From Pseudomonas protegens (GTDB lineage: Bacteria > Pseudomonadota > Gammaproteobacteria > Pseudomonadales > Pseudomonadaceae), in NCBI RefSeq assembly GCF_013407925.2, contig NZ_CP060201.1, positions 3,906,001 to 3,970,000 on the forward strand: a stretch of DNA of 64,000 bases, read 5' to 3'. The position numbers were made by a program, and so were the translations under genes. Positions within the stretch are counted from its first letter, which is position 1. Every line of letters starts with the position of its first letter. The notes below the pieces were generated by a model that was not told the origin of the DNA, searched no databases, and saw only the letters and a program-made list of their open reading frames with translations. Shown here one piece after another: positions 16,998-26,516 of this stretch.

Positions 16998-17738
16998 TCA
17001 GTCGCGGTGTTCGGCCGCGGGCGTGCGGGCCAGACAATAGACATCCACCTGGCGGGCGCCAGCGTCCATCAGCACCTGTGCCAGGGCCTGGGCGGTGGCC
17101 CCGGTAGTGAGGACGTCGTCCACCAGGGCCAGGTGCCGGCCCGCCACTGAAGCGTTGGCGGTGAGGGCGAATGCCTGGCGCAGGTTGCGTCGCCGGGCCC
17201 GGGCATTCAGGCCCTGCTGTGCCGGGGTGTCCTGGGTGCGCCGCAGCAGATCAGGCTCCACGCTCAGGTGCAGGGGGTGTCCCAGCCATCGGGCGAGCAT
17301 GTCGGCCTGATTGAATCCGCGCTGGCGCAGGCGGCGGCGCGACAGCGGCACCGGTAGCAGGCAGTCGGGCCGGGGCAGGCCCTCATCGAAGCGAAAATGC
17401 AGGAATTGAGCGAAAAGTTCGGCCATCAGGCGACCCAAAGGCCATTGCTGCTGATGCTTGAAACGGCTGATCAGGCTGTCCAGCGGAAAGTCGTAGCGCC
17501 AGGGCACGATGACCCGTTGAAAGGCCGGAGGGCGTTGCAGGCACTGGCCACAGGTCAGGCCGTCGGCGGGCAGGGGCAGGGCGCAGACCGAACATTGGGC
17601 GCCAAGCCAGGGCAGCTCATCCTGGCAGGCGCTGCACAGGGCCAGGAGCGAATCGCTGGGTTCATCGCACAATAAACAGGTTTGTTTGTTTTTTGACCAG
17701 ATGTAAACCGGTCCTTTGTATTCGGGTTGACAGTGCAT
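16998..17738 (-). CDS. comF: ComF-family phosphoribosyltransferase-like protein
   Basis: 246 aa. An N-terminal zinc ribbon uses CLLCDE, CSAC, CSVC and CGQC Cys pairs (about 21-80). A PRTase domain has the PRPP loop LALVDDVLTTGATAQAL at about 200-217. ComF homologues support DNA uptake in competent bacteria; the Pseudomonas role is less clear. The ATG at 17738 has AAGGA 6 bp upstream. The first dozen codons overlap a BirA operator that also serves the divergent bioB promoter, so either comF is co-regulated by biotin or the true start is downstream of the operator. Confidence 0.85.
   Translation of the reverse strand: MHCQPEYKGPVYIWSKNKQTCLLCDEPSDSLLALCSACQDELPWLGAQCSVCALPLPADGLTCGQCLQRPPAFQRVIVPWRYDFPLDSLISRFKHQQQWPLGRLMAELFAQFLHFRFDEGLPRPDCLLPVPLSRRRLRQRGFNQADMLARWLGHPLHLSVEPDLLRRTQDTPAQQGLNARARRRNLRQAFALTANASVAGRHLALVDDVLTTGATAQALAQVLMDAGARQVDVYCLARTPAAEHRD
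17702..17732. promoter_or_regulatory. BirA operator overlapping the bioB -35 element
   Basis: TGTAAACC (17702-17709) and GGTTGACA (17725-17732) form a dyad with exactly 15 bp between arms, matching the known bacterial BirA site form TTGTAAACC-N15-GGTTTACAA. The right arm includes TTGACA (17727-17732), a perfect -35; a -10 (TAAATA, about 17749) follows at 16 bp. Biotin-loaded BirA would therefore block RNA polymerase at bioB. The site also lies inside the first codons of comF on the other strand. Confidence 0.75.
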
Positions 17739-17829
17739 GGCGCTTCCTTAAATATGCCGGACATCCGTGTCGCGGCCGCGGACCGTCCCTGTCCAGCGCC
17801 GCTTGCCAAGCATAATCAAGGAATCGCCC

Positions 17830-18885
17830 ATGAGCGCCAGCAGCACCGCTACCCTGCGTCATGACTGGACTTTGGCTGAAGTCAAAGCCCTGTTCGTCCA
17901 GCCGTTCAATGACTTGCTGTTCCAGGCGCAGACGGTGCACCGCGCGCATTTCGACGCCAATCGGGTCCAGGTGTCCACGCTGCTGTCGATCAAGACCGGC
18001 GCCTGCCCGGAAGATTGCAAATATTGTCCGCAGTCCGGTCACTACAACACCGGCCTGGAAAAGGAAAAACTCCTGGAAGTGCAGAAGGTGCTGGAGGAGG
18101 CCGCTCGGGCCAAGGCCATCGGCTCTACGCGCTTCTGCATGGGCGCCGCCTGGAAGCACCCGTCGGCCAAGGACATGCCCTATGTGCTGGAGATGGTCAA
18201 AGGCGTGAAAGCCATGGGCCTGGAAACCTGCATGACCCTGGGGCGCCTGGATCAGGAGCAGACCGAAGCCCTGGCCAAGGCCGGCCTGGACTACTACAAC
18301 CACAACCTGGATACCTCGCCGGAGTTCTACGGCAGCATCATCACCACCCGCACCTACAGCGAGCGCCTGCAGACCCTGGCCTATGTGCGTGACGCCGGGA
18401 TGAAGATCTGCTCCGGCGGCATTCTCGGCATGGGCGAATCCCTGGACGACCGCGCCGGTCTGCTGATCCAGCTGGCCAACCTGCCGGAGCATCCGGAGTC
18501 GGTGCCGATCAACATGCTGGTCAAGGTGGCCGGCACCCCGCTGGAAAACGCCGAGGACGTGGACCCGTTCGATTTCATCCGCATGCTCGCGGTGGCGCGG
18601 ATCCTCATGCCGCAATCCCACGTGCGCCTGTCCGCCGGTCGCGAGGCGATGAACGAGCAGATGCAGGCCCTGGCCTTCTTCGCCGGCGCCAACTCGATTT
18701 TCTATGGTGACAAGCTGCTGACCACCGCCAACCCCCAGGCCGACAAGGACATGCAACTGTTCGCCCGTCTGGGCATCCAGCCCGAAGCCCGGGAAGAGCA
18801 TGCCGACGAAGTGCATCAGGCCGCGATCGAGCAGGCCCTGGTGGAGCAGAAAAACAGCGAGCAGTTCTACAACGCCGCCGTCTGA
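17830..18885 (+). CDS. bioB: Biotin synthase
   Basis: 351-aa radical-SAM enzyme that inserts sulfur into dethiobiotin, the last step of biotin synthesis. The iron-sulfur motif C59-x3-C63-x2-C66 is in [14 protein letters not shown]. Other conserved parts are [32 protein letters not shown], and the Arg ligand of the second cluster in VRLSAGRE. The ATG at 17830 has AAGGAATCGCCC upstream; an in-frame start 21 codons earlier is rejected. It is first of five genes in order B-F-H-C-D. Confidence 0.98.
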   Translation: MSASSTATLRHDWTLAEVKALFVQPFNDLLFQAQTVHRAHFDANRVQVSTLLSIKTGACPEDCKYCPQSGHYNTGLEKEKLLEVQKVLEEAARAKAIGSTRFCMGAAWKHPSAKDMPYVLEMVKGVKAMGLETCMTLGRLDQEQTEALAKAGLDYYNHNLDTSPEFYGSIITTRTYSERLQTLAYVRDAGMKICSGGILGMGESLDDRAGLLIQLANLPEHPESVPINMLVKVAGTPLENAEDVDPFDFIRMLAVARILMPQSHVRLSAGREAMNEQMQALAFFAGANSIFYGDKLLTTANPQADKDMQLFARLGIQPEAREEHADEVHQAAIEQALVEQKNSEQFYNAAV

Positions 18886-18894
18886 GCCTGTGCG

Positions 18895-18982
18895 GTAGGA
18901 GCCGGCTTGCCGGCGGATCCCGCGAACTGCGCAAGCCCGCCGGGTTTCGCGTCGTCTGTTTCGCGGGCAAGCCCGCTCCTGC
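18895..18982. repeat. REP pair between bioB and bioF
   Basis: GGTAGGAGCCGGCTTGCCGG (18895) and TCGCGGGCAAGCCCGCTCCT (18961) are opposed units. They lie inside the bio operon, so they are transcribed and may set different mRNA levels for bioB and the rest. Confidence 0.8.
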
Positions 18983-19017
18983 GGCTAATGTGTCTGTGAG
19001 CCAATATCGAGGCCTGC

Positions 19018-20196
19018 ATGTCTTTTGATCTCGCCGCGCGCCTCGCTGCCCGCCGTGCCGAACATCTCTATCGCCAGCGTCCGCTGCTGGACAGCCCCCA
19101 GGGGCCGCAAGTGATGGTGGACGGCCAGCCGTTGCTGGCCTTTTGCAACAACGACTACCTGGGGCTGGCCAATCACCCACAAGTGATCGAAGCCTGGCGC
19201 GCCGGCGCCAGCCGCTGGGGCGTGGGCGGCGGTGCGTCCCATCTGGTGATCGGCCACAGCACGCCTCACCATGAGTTGGAAGAAGCCCTGGCGGACCTTA
19301 CGGGGCGCCCGCGGGCGTTGCTGTTCAGCACCGGCTACATGGCCAACCTGGGGGCGGTCACGGCCCTGGTCGGGCAGGGCGATACGGTGCTGGAGGATCG
19401 GCTCAACCATGCCTCGCTGCTGGACGCCGGGCTGCTTTCGGGAGCCCGCTTCAACCGCTATCTGCATAACGATGCCGCCAGCCTGGCCAAGCGCCTGGAA
19501 AAGGCCACCGGCAATACCCTGGTGGTCACCGACGGGGTGTTCAGCATGGACGGCGATGTCGCCGACCTGCCGGCCCTGGCCCGGGAAACCAAGGCCCGCG
19601 GTGCCTGGCTGATGGTGGATGACGCCCATGGCTTCGGGCCGCTGGGGGCCAACGGTGCCGGGCTGGTGGAACACTTCGGCCTGGGTCTGGATGAGGTGCC
19701 CGTGCTGGTGGGCACCCTGGGCAAGGCGTTCGGCACCGCCGGGGCCTTTGTCGCCGGTAGCGAGGAGCTGATCGAAACCCTGATCCAGTTCGCCCGGCCT
19801 TATATCTACACCACCAGTCAGCCGCCGGCGCTGGCCTGCGCCACGCGCAAGAGCCTGGAGTTGCTGCGCAGCGAGCACTGGCGGCGCGAGCACCTGGCGA
19901 ATCTGATCCGCCAGTTCCGGCTCGGGGCCGAGCAGATTGGCCTGGAGCTGATGGACAGCTTCACCCCGATCCAGCCGATCATGGTGGGCGACAGTGCCCG
20001 GGCCGTGGCGTTGTCACGGATGCTCCGTTTGCGGGGAATCATGGTTAGCGCCATCCGTCCACCGACTGTGCCGGCCGGCAGTGCGCGGCTGCGGGTGACC
20101 TTGTCCGCGGCCCACAGCGAGGCGCAGGTCCAGCTATTGTTAAGCGCGTTGGCGGATTGTTTCAGTGAACTGCAAACGAGGCCGGGCCATGCGTGA
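19018..20196 (+). CDS. bioF: 8-amino-7-oxononanoate synthase
   Basis: 392-aa PLP enzyme that joins pimeloyl-ACP with alanine. The start [19 protein letters not shown] and the segment [19 protein letters not shown] are typical. The cofactor Asp-His pair is in [10 protein letters not shown], and the Schiff-base Lys236 is in [13 protein letters not shown]. The bioH start overlaps the last few codons, so the two are coupled. Confidence 0.97.
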   Translation: MSFDLAARLAARRAEHLYRQRPLLDSPQGPQVMVDGQPLLAFCNNDYLGLANHPQVIEAWRAGASRWGVGGGASHLVIGHSTPHHELEEALADLTGRPRALLFSTGYMANLGAVTALVGQGDTVLEDRLNHASLLDAGLLSGARFNRYLHNDAASLAKRLEKATGNTLVVTDGVFSMDGDVADLPALARETKARGAWLMVDDAHGFGPLGANGAGLVEHFGLGLDEVPVLVGTLGKAFGTAGAFVAGSEELIETLIQFARPYIYTTSQPPALACATRKSLELLRSEHWRREHLANLIRQFRLGAEQIGLELMDSFTPIQPIMVGDSARAVALSRMLRLRGIMVSAIRPPTVPAGSARLRVTLSAAHSEAQVQLLLSALADCFSELQTRPGHA

Positions 20197-20920
20197 TCGA
20201 CTGATTCTGTTGCCGGGCTGGGGGTTGGGCGTGTCCCCCCTGGAACCCTTGGCTGCCGCGTTGCAGGGGCTGGATGAACACTTGCGGGTGGAGATCGAAC
20301 CCCTGCCGGAGCTGACTTCCAGCGATCCGCAGGCATGGCTGGACGAACTCGACGATGCGCTGCCGGATGACGCCTGGCTGGGGGGCTGGTCCCTGGGCGG
20401 CATGCTTGCCACGGAGCTGGCGGCCCGACGCGGCGAGCGCTGCTGCGGCTTGTTGACCCTGGCCAGCAACCCCAGTTTTGTCGCTCACGAGCAATGGTCC
20501 AGTGCCATGGCCGGTGAGACGTTTGACGGTTTCCTGGCGGGCTGCGCCGCGGATCCGCGCACCACCCTCAAGCGCTTTTCCCTGCTGTGTGCCCAGGGCT
20601 CGGTCGATCCCCGCGGCTTGTCGCGGATGCTGCTGGGCGGGGCGCCGACCACGCCGGGACCGGTGCTGATGGCGGGCCTGGAGCTGTTGGCGCAATTGGA
20701 TACGCGCGAAGCCTTGCTGGCTTTTCGCGGCCCGCAGTTGCACCTGTTCGCCGGGCTGGATGCCCTGGTGCCCGCCGAGGCGGCCGCCGAGTTGCTGGCC
20801 TTGTTGCCGGATATAGAAGTTGGCCTGATCGAGCAGGCCAGCCACGGTTTTCTTCTGGAAGATCCCCACGGAGTGGCGGGGGCGATCCAGGCTTTCTTGC
20901 ATGAGTCCGGTGATGACTGA
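20189..20920 (+). CDS. bioH: Pimeloyl-ACP methyl ester carboxylesterase
   Basis: 243-aa alpha/beta hydrolase that removes the methyl group from pimeloyl-ACP methyl ester and so ends chain extension. The start [15 protein letters not shown] carries the oxyanion-hole region. The nucleophile Ser is in [10 protein letters not shown] at about 70. The acid is in [10 protein letters not shown] and the His in QASHGFLLE. The ATG at 20189 overlaps the bioF end by 8 bp; an earlier in-frame start inside bioF lacks support. Confidence 0.93.
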   Translation: MRDRLILLPGWGLGVSPLEPLAAALQGLDEHLRVEIEPLPELTSSDPQAWLDELDDALPDDAWLGGWSLGGMLATELAARRGERCCGLLTLASNPSFVAHEQWSSAMAGETFDGFLAGCAADPRTTLKRFSLLCAQGSVDPRGLSRMLLGGAPTTPGPVLMAGLELLAQLDTREALLAFRGPQLHLFAGLDALVPAEAAAELLALLPDIEVGLIEQASHGFLLEDPHGVAGAIQAFLHESGDD

Positions 20921-21725
20921 TCTGTCTGTTGCTGTCTTGCCCGCCGGCCTGCCTGACAAGCGTCAGGTGGCGGCGTCCTTTTCCCGCGCCGCGGCCAGTT
21001 ACGACAGTGTTGCCGAGTTGCAGCGGGCGGTCGGCCAGCAGTTGTTGAGTCGCTTGCCTGAACGGCATGCACCGACGCGCTGGTTGGATTTGGGCTGCGG
21101 CACCGGGCATTTCAGTCGTGTGCTGGGGCAACGTTTTGCGCGCAGTCAGGGGCTGGCCCTGGACATTGCCGAGGGCATGCTCAAGCACGCGCGGCCACTG
21201 GGCGGAGCCGAGCATTTCATCGCCGGCGACGCCGAGCGCCTGCCCTTGCAGAACGGCAGTTGCGGGCTGATTTTTTCCAGTCTGGCGGTGCAATGGTGCG
21301 CGGATTTTTCGGCGGTGCTCAGCGAGGCCCGGCGGGTGCTGCAACCGGATGGCGTACTGGCCTTTGCCAGTTTGTGTGTCGGCACCTTGCACGAGTTGCG
21401 CGAGAGCTGGGGGCGGGTCGATGGGCAGGTGCACGTCAATCGTTTCCGTGAGTTCGAACGCTATCGTCAGTTGTGTGAGGCCAGCGGCCTGCAGGTGCGC
21501 AGCCTGGAGAAGAGCCCCCATGTGTTGTATTACCCGGATGTGCGCAGCCTGACCCATGAGTTGAAGGCCTTGGGCGCGCACAATCTGAATCCCGGTCGCC
21601 CGGGCGGCCTCACCGGACGGGCGCGCATTGCCGGGCTGATTGAGGCTTATGAAGGTTTTCGTCAGCCCAGGGGGCTGCCGGCGACTTATCAGGTGGTCTA
21701 TGCCGTGTTGGAGAAACCGCTATGA
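20913..21725 (+). CDS. bioC: Malonyl-ACP O-methyltransferase
   Basis: 270-aa SAM-dependent methyltransferase that caps malonyl-ACP so that fatty-acid synthesis can build the pimeloyl chain. The SAM-binding motif is [14 protein letters not shown] at about 60, with [14 protein letters not shown] after it. The chosen ATG at 20913 overlaps the bioH stop. An in-frame ATG at 20901 would add four residues and is about equally possible. It overlaps bioD by 4 bp. Confidence 0.94.
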   Translation: MTDLSVAVLPAGLPDKRQVAASFSRAAASYDSVAELQRAVGQQLLSRLPERHAPTRWLDLGCGTGHFSRVLGQRFARSQGLALDIAEGMLKHARPLGGAEHFIAGDAERLPLQNGSCGLIFSSLAVQWCADFSAVLSEARRVLQPDGVLAFASLCVGTLHELRESWGRVDGQVHVNRFREFERYRQLCEASGLQVRSLEKSPHVLYYPDVRSLTHELKALGAHNLNPGRPGGLTGRARIAGLIEAYEGFRQPRGLPATYQVVYAVLEKPL

Positions 21726-22402
21726 GTGCTGCCTATTTCATTACCGGAACCGACACCGATGTGGGCAAGACCACCATCGCTGCCGGGTTGCTGCATGCGG
21801 CGCGTTTGGCCGGGTTGAGCACGGCGGCGGGCAAGCCGGTGGCTTCCGGGTGCGAGTTGGGCCCCAAGGGCCTGCGCAATGCCGATGCCCTGGCGTTGCT
21901 GGCCCAGTCGTCGTTGCCATTGAGCTATGCCGAGGTCAATCCGTTCGCCTTCGAGCCGGCCATCGCGCCCCATCTGGCGGCGCGGGAGGCGGGCGTGGCA
22001 TTGACCGTGCAATCGCTGCTGATGCCGATGCGTGAGCTTCTGGCCAAGGGCGCGGACTTCACCCTGATTGAAGGGGCCGGGGGCTGGCGGGTGCCCCTGG
22101 CCGATCAGGACAATCTGTCGGACCTGGCCATGGCCCTGGGATTGCCGGTGATTCTGGTGGTGGGCGTGCGCCTGGGTTGCATCAATCACGCCTTGCTGAG
22201 CGCTGAGGCGATTGCCCAGGATGGTCTGCAACTGGCGGGCTGGGTGGCCAATATCATCGAGCCGAAGACCTCTCGTCTGGAAGAAAACCTGGCGACGTTG
22301 GCCGAACGCTTGCCCGCGCCGTGCCTTGGCCGAGTGCCGCGACTCAAGCCAGCCAGTGCCGAAGCGGTGGCCGAGCACCTGCAACTGGATCTGCTGGACT
22401 AG
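21722..22402 (+). CDS. bioD: Dethiobiotin synthetase
   Basis: 226-aa ATP-dependent carboxylase that closes the ureido ring from 7,8-diaminopelargonate and CO2. The P-loop is [13 protein letters not shown] at about 6-18, and a conserved region [10 protein letters not shown] lies at about 115. It closes the five-gene operon with an ATGA overlap. bioA is not in the window, so the aminotransferase that feeds BioD must be encoded elsewhere. Confidence 0.97.
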   Translation: MSAAYFITGTDTDVGKTTIAAGLLHAARLAGLSTAAGKPVASGCELGPKGLRNADALALLAQSSLPLSYAEVNPFAFEPAIAPHLAAREAGVALTVQSLLMPMRELLAKGADFTLIEGAGGWRVPLADQDNLSDLAMALGLPVILVVGVRLGCINHALLSAEAIAQDGLQLAGWVANIIEPKTSRLEENLATLAERLPAPCLGRVPRLKPASAEAVAEHLQLDLLD

Positions 22403-22509
22403 ATTTTGCCTATGAAGAGGCATATTGCCATTAGTGTTTTTGACGGGTGTTTTCTTGACGCGTCTGCTTCAATGACACCCGTCACTCATTTTCAAGGTCG
22501 AGTCCTTCC

Positions 22510-22806
22510 ATGGAAATTTCCGGGAACAGCGCTTTCTACGCCGGACTGAATGCCATTCAGGCCGGACAGAATCGTGTCGATCAAGGTTCCAGCCAGATCG
22601 CCAGCAGCGCCGTTGAGCGCTCTTCCGACAGCCGGGCGCCTGCGGATCAGGTCAATCGCCTGAACGGCGTGGATCGCAGCCAGGCGTCGGACCTGGCCAG
22701 CAGCATGGTCGATATGTCCATGGGCAAGATCCAGGTGGAGCTGGGAGTCAAGGTTGCCAAGGCCTCTGATGAGGCGCTCGGTACCCTGATCGACACCTAC
22801 GCTTGA
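22510..22806 (+). CDS. Small conserved protein of unknown function
   Basis: 98 aa, mostly helical, with no signal peptide and no Cys. The N-terminus EISGNSAFYAGLNAIQAGQNRVDQ and the C-terminus VELGVKVAKASDEALGTLIDTYA resemble the paired terminal helices of flagellar rod/hook proteins, but the central domain is missing. A homologue lies in the same place after bioD in PAO1 (PA0505, from memory). It has its own space (107 bp after bioD) and a hairpin after it. The flagellar resemblance is only an impression from the heptad pattern. Confidence 0.7.
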   Translation: MEISGNSAFYAGLNAIQAGQNRVDQGSSQIASSAVERSSDSRAPADQVNRLNGVDRSQASDLASSMVDMSMGKIQVELGVKVAKASDEALGTLIDTYA

Positions 22807-22815
22807 TCACTTTGC

Positions 22816-22854
22816 GCAACAGCCCGCTTTCCTGAAGGGGAGGCGGGCTGTTGC
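22816..22854 (+). terminator. Strong hairpin after the small protein gene
   Basis: GCAACAGCCCGC and GCGGGCTGTTGC form a perfect 12-bp stem (22816-22827 / 22843-22854) 10 bp after the stop codon. The T-run after it is weak (TCATGCCTTTCC), so it may be a terminator or a 3' stabiliser. Confidence 0.7.
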
Positions 22855-22905
22855 TCATGCCTTTCCTGTCTGTCGTTCCTCTTCTTCATTTCCTTGTGTA
22901 ACTGA

Positions 22906-22928
22906 TCGCCGGTGAACCGGCTCCTACA
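22906..22928. repeat. Single REP unit
   Basis: TCGCCGGTGAACCGGCTCCTAC is one unit of the GTAGGAGC family, in the gap before the first acyl-CoA dehydrogenase. Confidence 0.65.
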
Positions 22929-23001
22929 CTTCACGGTATGGCTGTGGGTATTGGCCTGCGCGTGCATTTTGTTTCGATGACGAAAGGCATCGGAGCGACG
23001 C

Positions 23002-23056
23002 TTGACAAGATTTGGGCCTAAACGTATGTTTCAAACACCTGTTTGACCGCTATAAA
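23002..23056 (+). promoter_or_regulatory. Promoter with tandem PsrA-type operators
   Basis: TTGACA (23002-23007) lies 17 bp from TATGTT (23025-23030). Overlapping and following it are AAAC-GTAT-GTTT (23020-23031) and CAAAC-ACCT-GTTTG (23032-23045). Both fit the PsrA consensus G/CAAAC-N2-4-GTTTG/C. A second AT-rich -10-like element, TATAAA, is at 23051. PsrA, the fatty-acid-responsive repressor of beta-oxidation genes, would block this promoter until long acyl-CoA is present. Confidence 0.7.
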
Positions 23057-23106
23057 AAATCAACGCGGTTGTTCATTCCCGGTTACATCAGCAGAGGTTT
23101 ATCGCT

Positions 23107-24912
23107 ATGCCTGACTACAAGGCCCCCTTGCGTGATATTCGCTTCGTTCGTGACGAACTGCTCGGCTATGAGGCGCACTATCAGAGCCTCCCGGCTTGCC
23201 AGGACGCCACTCCGGACATGGTTGACGCCATTCTCGAGGAAGGTGCGAAGTTTTGTGAGCAGGTGCTGGCTCCGCTGAACCGTGTGGGCGACCTGGAAGG
23301 TTGCACCTGGAGTGAATCCGGCGTTAAGACCCCGACCGGCTTCAAGGAAGCCTACAAGCAGTTCGTTGAAGGCGGCTGGCCAAGCCTGGCTCATGACGTC
23401 GCGCACGGTGGTCAGGGTCTGCCTGAATCCCTGGGCCTGGCGATCAGCGAAATGGTCGGCGAAGCCAACTGGTCGTGGGGCATGTACCCAGGCCTGTCCC
23501 ATGGCGCAATGAACACCATTTCCGAGCACGGCACCCCTGAGCAGCAAGAGGCTTACCTGACCAAGCTGGTGTCGGGCGAATGGACCGGCACCATGTGCCT
23601 GACCGAGCCGCATTGCGGCACCGATCTGGGCATGCTGCGGACCAAGGCCGAACCCCAGGCTGATGGTTCCTACAAGGTCACCGGTACCAAGATCTTCATC
23701 TCCGCCGGTGAACACGACATGGCCGACAACATCGTCCATATCGTCCTGGCTCGCCTGCCGGACGCACCGGCCGGCACCAAAGGCATTTCGCTGTTCATCG
23801 TGCCCAAGTTCCTGCCTAACGCCGACGGCAGTGTCGGCCAGCGCAACGCGGTCAACTGCGGTTCCCTGGAACACAAGATGGGCATCCACGGTAACGCCAC
23901 CTGCGTGATGAACTTCGACGCGGCCACCGGCTTCCTGATCGGCCCGGCGAACAAAGGCCTGAACTGCATGTTCACCTTTATGAATACCGCGCGTCTGGGC
24001 ACCGCTCTGCAGGGCCTGGCCCACGCCGAGATCGGCTTCCAGGGTGGCCTGAAATACGCTCGCGACCGTCTGCAAATGCGCTCCCTGACTGGCCCGAAAG
24101 CGCCGGACAAGGCCGCCGACCCGATCATCGTGCACCCTGATGTGCGTCGCATGCTGCTGACCATGAAAGCCTTCGCCGAGGGCAACCGGGCGATGGTCTA
24201 CTTCACCGCCAAGCAGGTGGACATCGTCAAGTACGGCGTGGATGAAGAAGAGAAGAAGAAAGCCGATGCGCTGCTGGCTTTCATGACTCCGATCGCCAAG
24301 GCATTCATGACCGAAGTCGGCTTCGAATCCGCCAACCACGGTGTGCAGATCTACGGTGGCCACGGTTTCATCGCCGAGTGGGGCATGGAACAGAACGTTC
24401 GCGACAGCCGGATTTCGATGCTGTACGAAGGCACCACCGGTATCCAGGCGCTGGACCTGCTGGGCCGTAAAGTGCTGATGACTCAGGGCGAGGCGCTCAA
24501 GGGCTTCACCAAGATCGTCCACAAGTTCTGCCAGAGCAATGAAGGCAACGAGGCGGTGCAGGAATTCGTTGCACCGCTGGCGGCACTGAACAAAGAGTGG
24601 GGCGAGCTGACCATGAAAGTGGGCATGGCCGCGATGAAGGACCGTGAAGAAGTCGGTGCTGCTTCGGTGGACTACCTGATGTACTCCGGTTACGCCTGCC
24701 TGGCCTACTTCTGGGCCGACATGGCGCGCCTGGCGGCTGAAAAGCTGGCAGCCGGCACCACCGAAGAGGCGTTCTACACCGCCAAGCTGCAGACTGCGCG
24801 CTTCTACTTCCAGCGCATCCTGCCGCGTACCCGCACTCACGTTGCCAGCATGCTGTCGGGCGCCAACAACCTGATGGACATGAAGGAAGAGGACTTCGGC
24901 CTGGCTTACTGA
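23107..24912 (+). CDS. Acyl-CoA dehydrogenase (long form, PA0506-like)
   Basis: 601-aa FAD enzyme for the first step of beta-oxidation. The N-terminal and middle ACAD domains contain [13 protein letters not shown] and [11 protein letters not shown]. The C-terminal domain has the catalytic base Glu441 in [17 protein letters not shown]. The length, about 200 residues more than mitochondrial MCAD, is typical of the Pseudomonas FadE1/FadE2 and DmdC group, which has an extra C-terminal domain. It corresponds by position to PAO1 PA0506. It is a close paralogue of the two dehydrogenases downstream. It has its own PsrA-type promoter and a terminator after it. Confidence 0.93.
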   Translation: MPDYKAPLRDIRFVRDELLGYEAHYQSLPACQDATPDMVDAILEEGAKFCEQVLAPLNRVGDLEGCTWSESGVKTPTGFKEAYKQFVEGGWPSLAHDVAHGGQGLPESLGLAISEMVGEANWSWGMYPGLSHGAMNTISEHGTPEQQEAYLTKLVSGEWTGTMCLTEPHCGTDLGMLRTKAEPQADGSYKVTGTKIFISAGEHDMADNIVHIVLARLPDAPAGTKGISLFIVPKFLPNADGSVGQRNAVNCGSLEHKMGIHGNATCVMNFDAATGFLIGPANKGLNCMFTFMNTARLGTALQGLAHAEIGFQGGLKYARDRLQMRSLTGPKAPDKAADPIIVHPDVRRMLLTMKAFAEGNRAMVYFTAKQVDIVKYGVDEEEKKKADALLAFMTPIAKAFMTEVGFESANHGVQIYGGHGFIAEWGMEQNVRDSRISMLYEGTTGIQALDLLGRKVLMTQGEALKGFTKIVHKFCQSNEGNEAVQEFVAPLAALNKEWGELTMKVGMAAMKDREEVGAASVDYLMYSGYACLAYFWADMARLAAEKLAAGTTEEAFYTAKLQTARFYFQRILPRTRTHVASMLSGANNLMDMKEEDFGLAY

Positions 24913-24933
24913 GCCTGACTGAACGCTCTTGCC

Positions 24934-24967
24934 AAGCCGCTCGCCCTTCGGGTCGAGCGGCTTTTTT
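24934..24967 (+). terminator. Rho-independent terminator
   Basis: AAGCCGCTCG and CGAGCGGCTT form a 10-bp stem with a CCCTTCGGGT loop region, followed by a T-run. It ends the first acyl-CoA dehydrogenase transcript. Confidence 0.92.
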
Positions 24968-25132
24968 GTGCCCGTAGCATCTTCATGAAAATTCCCGACT
25001 AAATCGCTAAGCAGAAGCGATTTCCTGCCGTTAAAGAGATGGCAATGTGATGCCTGTCACAGCAAGTGTGCTCAACTTCAGTAAATGAAGGCACAATGCC
25101 ATCTATTGATCAGCCGGGTCGGAGTTTTACCC

Positions 25133-26425
25133 TTGCCGCGTTCTTCCGCTGTACGTTTCAGTCACTTTCTACCGTCTTTACTGCTTTTGCTTGCGGGGCT
25201 GGCGGCCGCCTACGTCAAGGACCTCAACGTCTTCTTCACTTCGCTGTTCAACGTGCTGCCGACCCTGGTGCTGTTGCTCGGCGGGGCCTATTGCGCGGTG
25301 TATCGTCGTCAGCGCGAACTGTTCCTGATGGTCACGGTGTACATCGCCTATTTCCTGCTGGATACCCAGACCGACTTCTATCGGGATAACGGCCGGGTCC
25401 GCGAAGATGCGGCGGTGGTGTTTCATCTGTGCTGTCTGCTGTTGCCCTTGTTGTTTGGCCTGTTCGCCGCCTGGCAGGAGCGCACCCATCTGTTTCAGGA
25501 CATGGTGGCGCGCTTTGCCGTGCTGCTGGCGTTTGGCAGCGTGGCCCTGGGCCTGGAGCAGAGTTACCCGCAGGCCTTGCTGAACTGGCTGGCGGAGATT
25601 CGCTGGCCGGCTTTGCACGGCAGCTGGATGAGCCTGATCCAGTTGTCGTATCCGGTGTTCTTCGCCGCCTTCCTGTTGTTGGCGATCCAGTACTGGCGCA
25701 GTCCGCGACCGCTGCACGCCGCGCAGTTGGTGGGGCTGCTGGGGCTGTTCTGGATGCTGCCCAAGACCTTCATCCTGCCGTTCACCCTGAACATCATGTG
25801 CAGCCAGGTGATGCTGATGATCGCCGCGGCGGTGGCCCATGAGGCCTACCAGATGGCCTTTCGCGATGAACTTACGGGGCTGCCTGGGCGCCGGGCCCTC
25901 AATGAGCGGATGCAGCGCCTGGGCCGCAACTATGTGCTGGCCATGACCGACGTCGACCACTTCAAGAAATTCAACGACACCCACGGTCACGATGTGGGCG
26001 ACCAGGTGCTGCGTCTGGTGGCCAGCAAATTGTCGAAAGTCACCGGCGGCGGGCGGGCCTATCGCTATGGCGGGGAAGAGTTCGCCGTGGTGTTCGCCGG
26101 CAAGACCCTGGATGAGTGCATGCCGCACCTGGAGATGATTCGCGAGATCATCGCCACCTATAACATTCAGCTGCGCAACCAGGACAACCGTCCCCAGGAT
26201 GACCAACAGGGGCGCCAGCGCCGTGGCGCTGCGGGAGCATCCAGTGTTTCGGTGACCATCAGTATCGGCGTCGCCGAGCGGCTGATGGAGCACCGGACCC
26301 CCGAGGAAGTGCTCAAGGCCGCCGACCAGGCGCTCTATAGCGCCAAGGGCGCGGGGCGCAACTGCGTCATGGCGTTCGGGCAGAACCGTCGCGGTGCGGT
26401 GCGCATGGACGCTGCTGCGGGTTGA
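25133..26425 (+). CDS. Membrane-bound diguanylate cyclase (GGDEF)
   Basis: 430 aa counted from a TTG at 25133 with GGTCGGAG about 8 bp before it; an upstream ATG at 25085 is possible but has no ribosome site. The N-terminal half has six to seven hydrophobic helices (about 10-235) with no other known sensor domain. The C-terminal GGDEF domain (about 255-415) has DELTGLPGRRALNERM, DVDHFKKFNDTHGHDVGD and the active-site loop RYGGEEF, so it should make c-di-GMP. The inhibitory RxxD site is replaced by TGGG, so product inhibition is probably absent. A gap of short linker (RPQDDQQGRQRRGAAG) interrupts the domain near its end. It sits between two fatty-acid dehydrogenases, an unusual place. Confidence 0.87.
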   Translation: MPRSSAVRFSHFLPSLLLLLAGLAAAYVKDLNVFFTSLFNVLPTLVLLLGGAYCAVYRRQRELFLMVTVYIAYFLLDTQTDFYRDNGRVREDAAVVFHLCCLLLPLLFGLFAAWQERTHLFQDMVARFAVLLAFGSVALGLEQSYPQALLNWLAEIRWPALHGSWMSLIQLSYPVFFAAFLLLAIQYWRSPRPLHAAQLVGLLGLFWMLPKTFILPFTLNIMCSQVMLMIAAAVAHEAYQMAFRDELTGLPGRRALNERMQRLGRNYVLAMTDVDHFKKFNDTHGHDVGDQVLRLVASKLSKVTGGGRAYRYGGEEFAVVFAGKTLDECMPHLEMIREIIATYNIQLRNQDNRPQDDQQGRQRRGAAGASSVSVTISIGVAERLMEHRTPEEVLKAADQALYSAKGAGRNCVMAFGQNRRGAVRMDAAAG

Positions 26426-26516
26426 GTGATGATGGCGCATTCAGCGTCTGCACAGTCATTGGCAGGCTGAGGGCGACGGCAGTAGGTTGGAGCGATCTGC
26501 TGCCGGAGAAACCACC

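Noticed and set aside
23083..24840. Minus-strand open frame opposite the first acyl-CoA dehydrogenase
   Set aside because: Rich in His, Gln, Arg and Gly with no recognisable fold. Similar mirror frames occur opposite the second and third paralogues, which shows they are a by-product of the coding strand.
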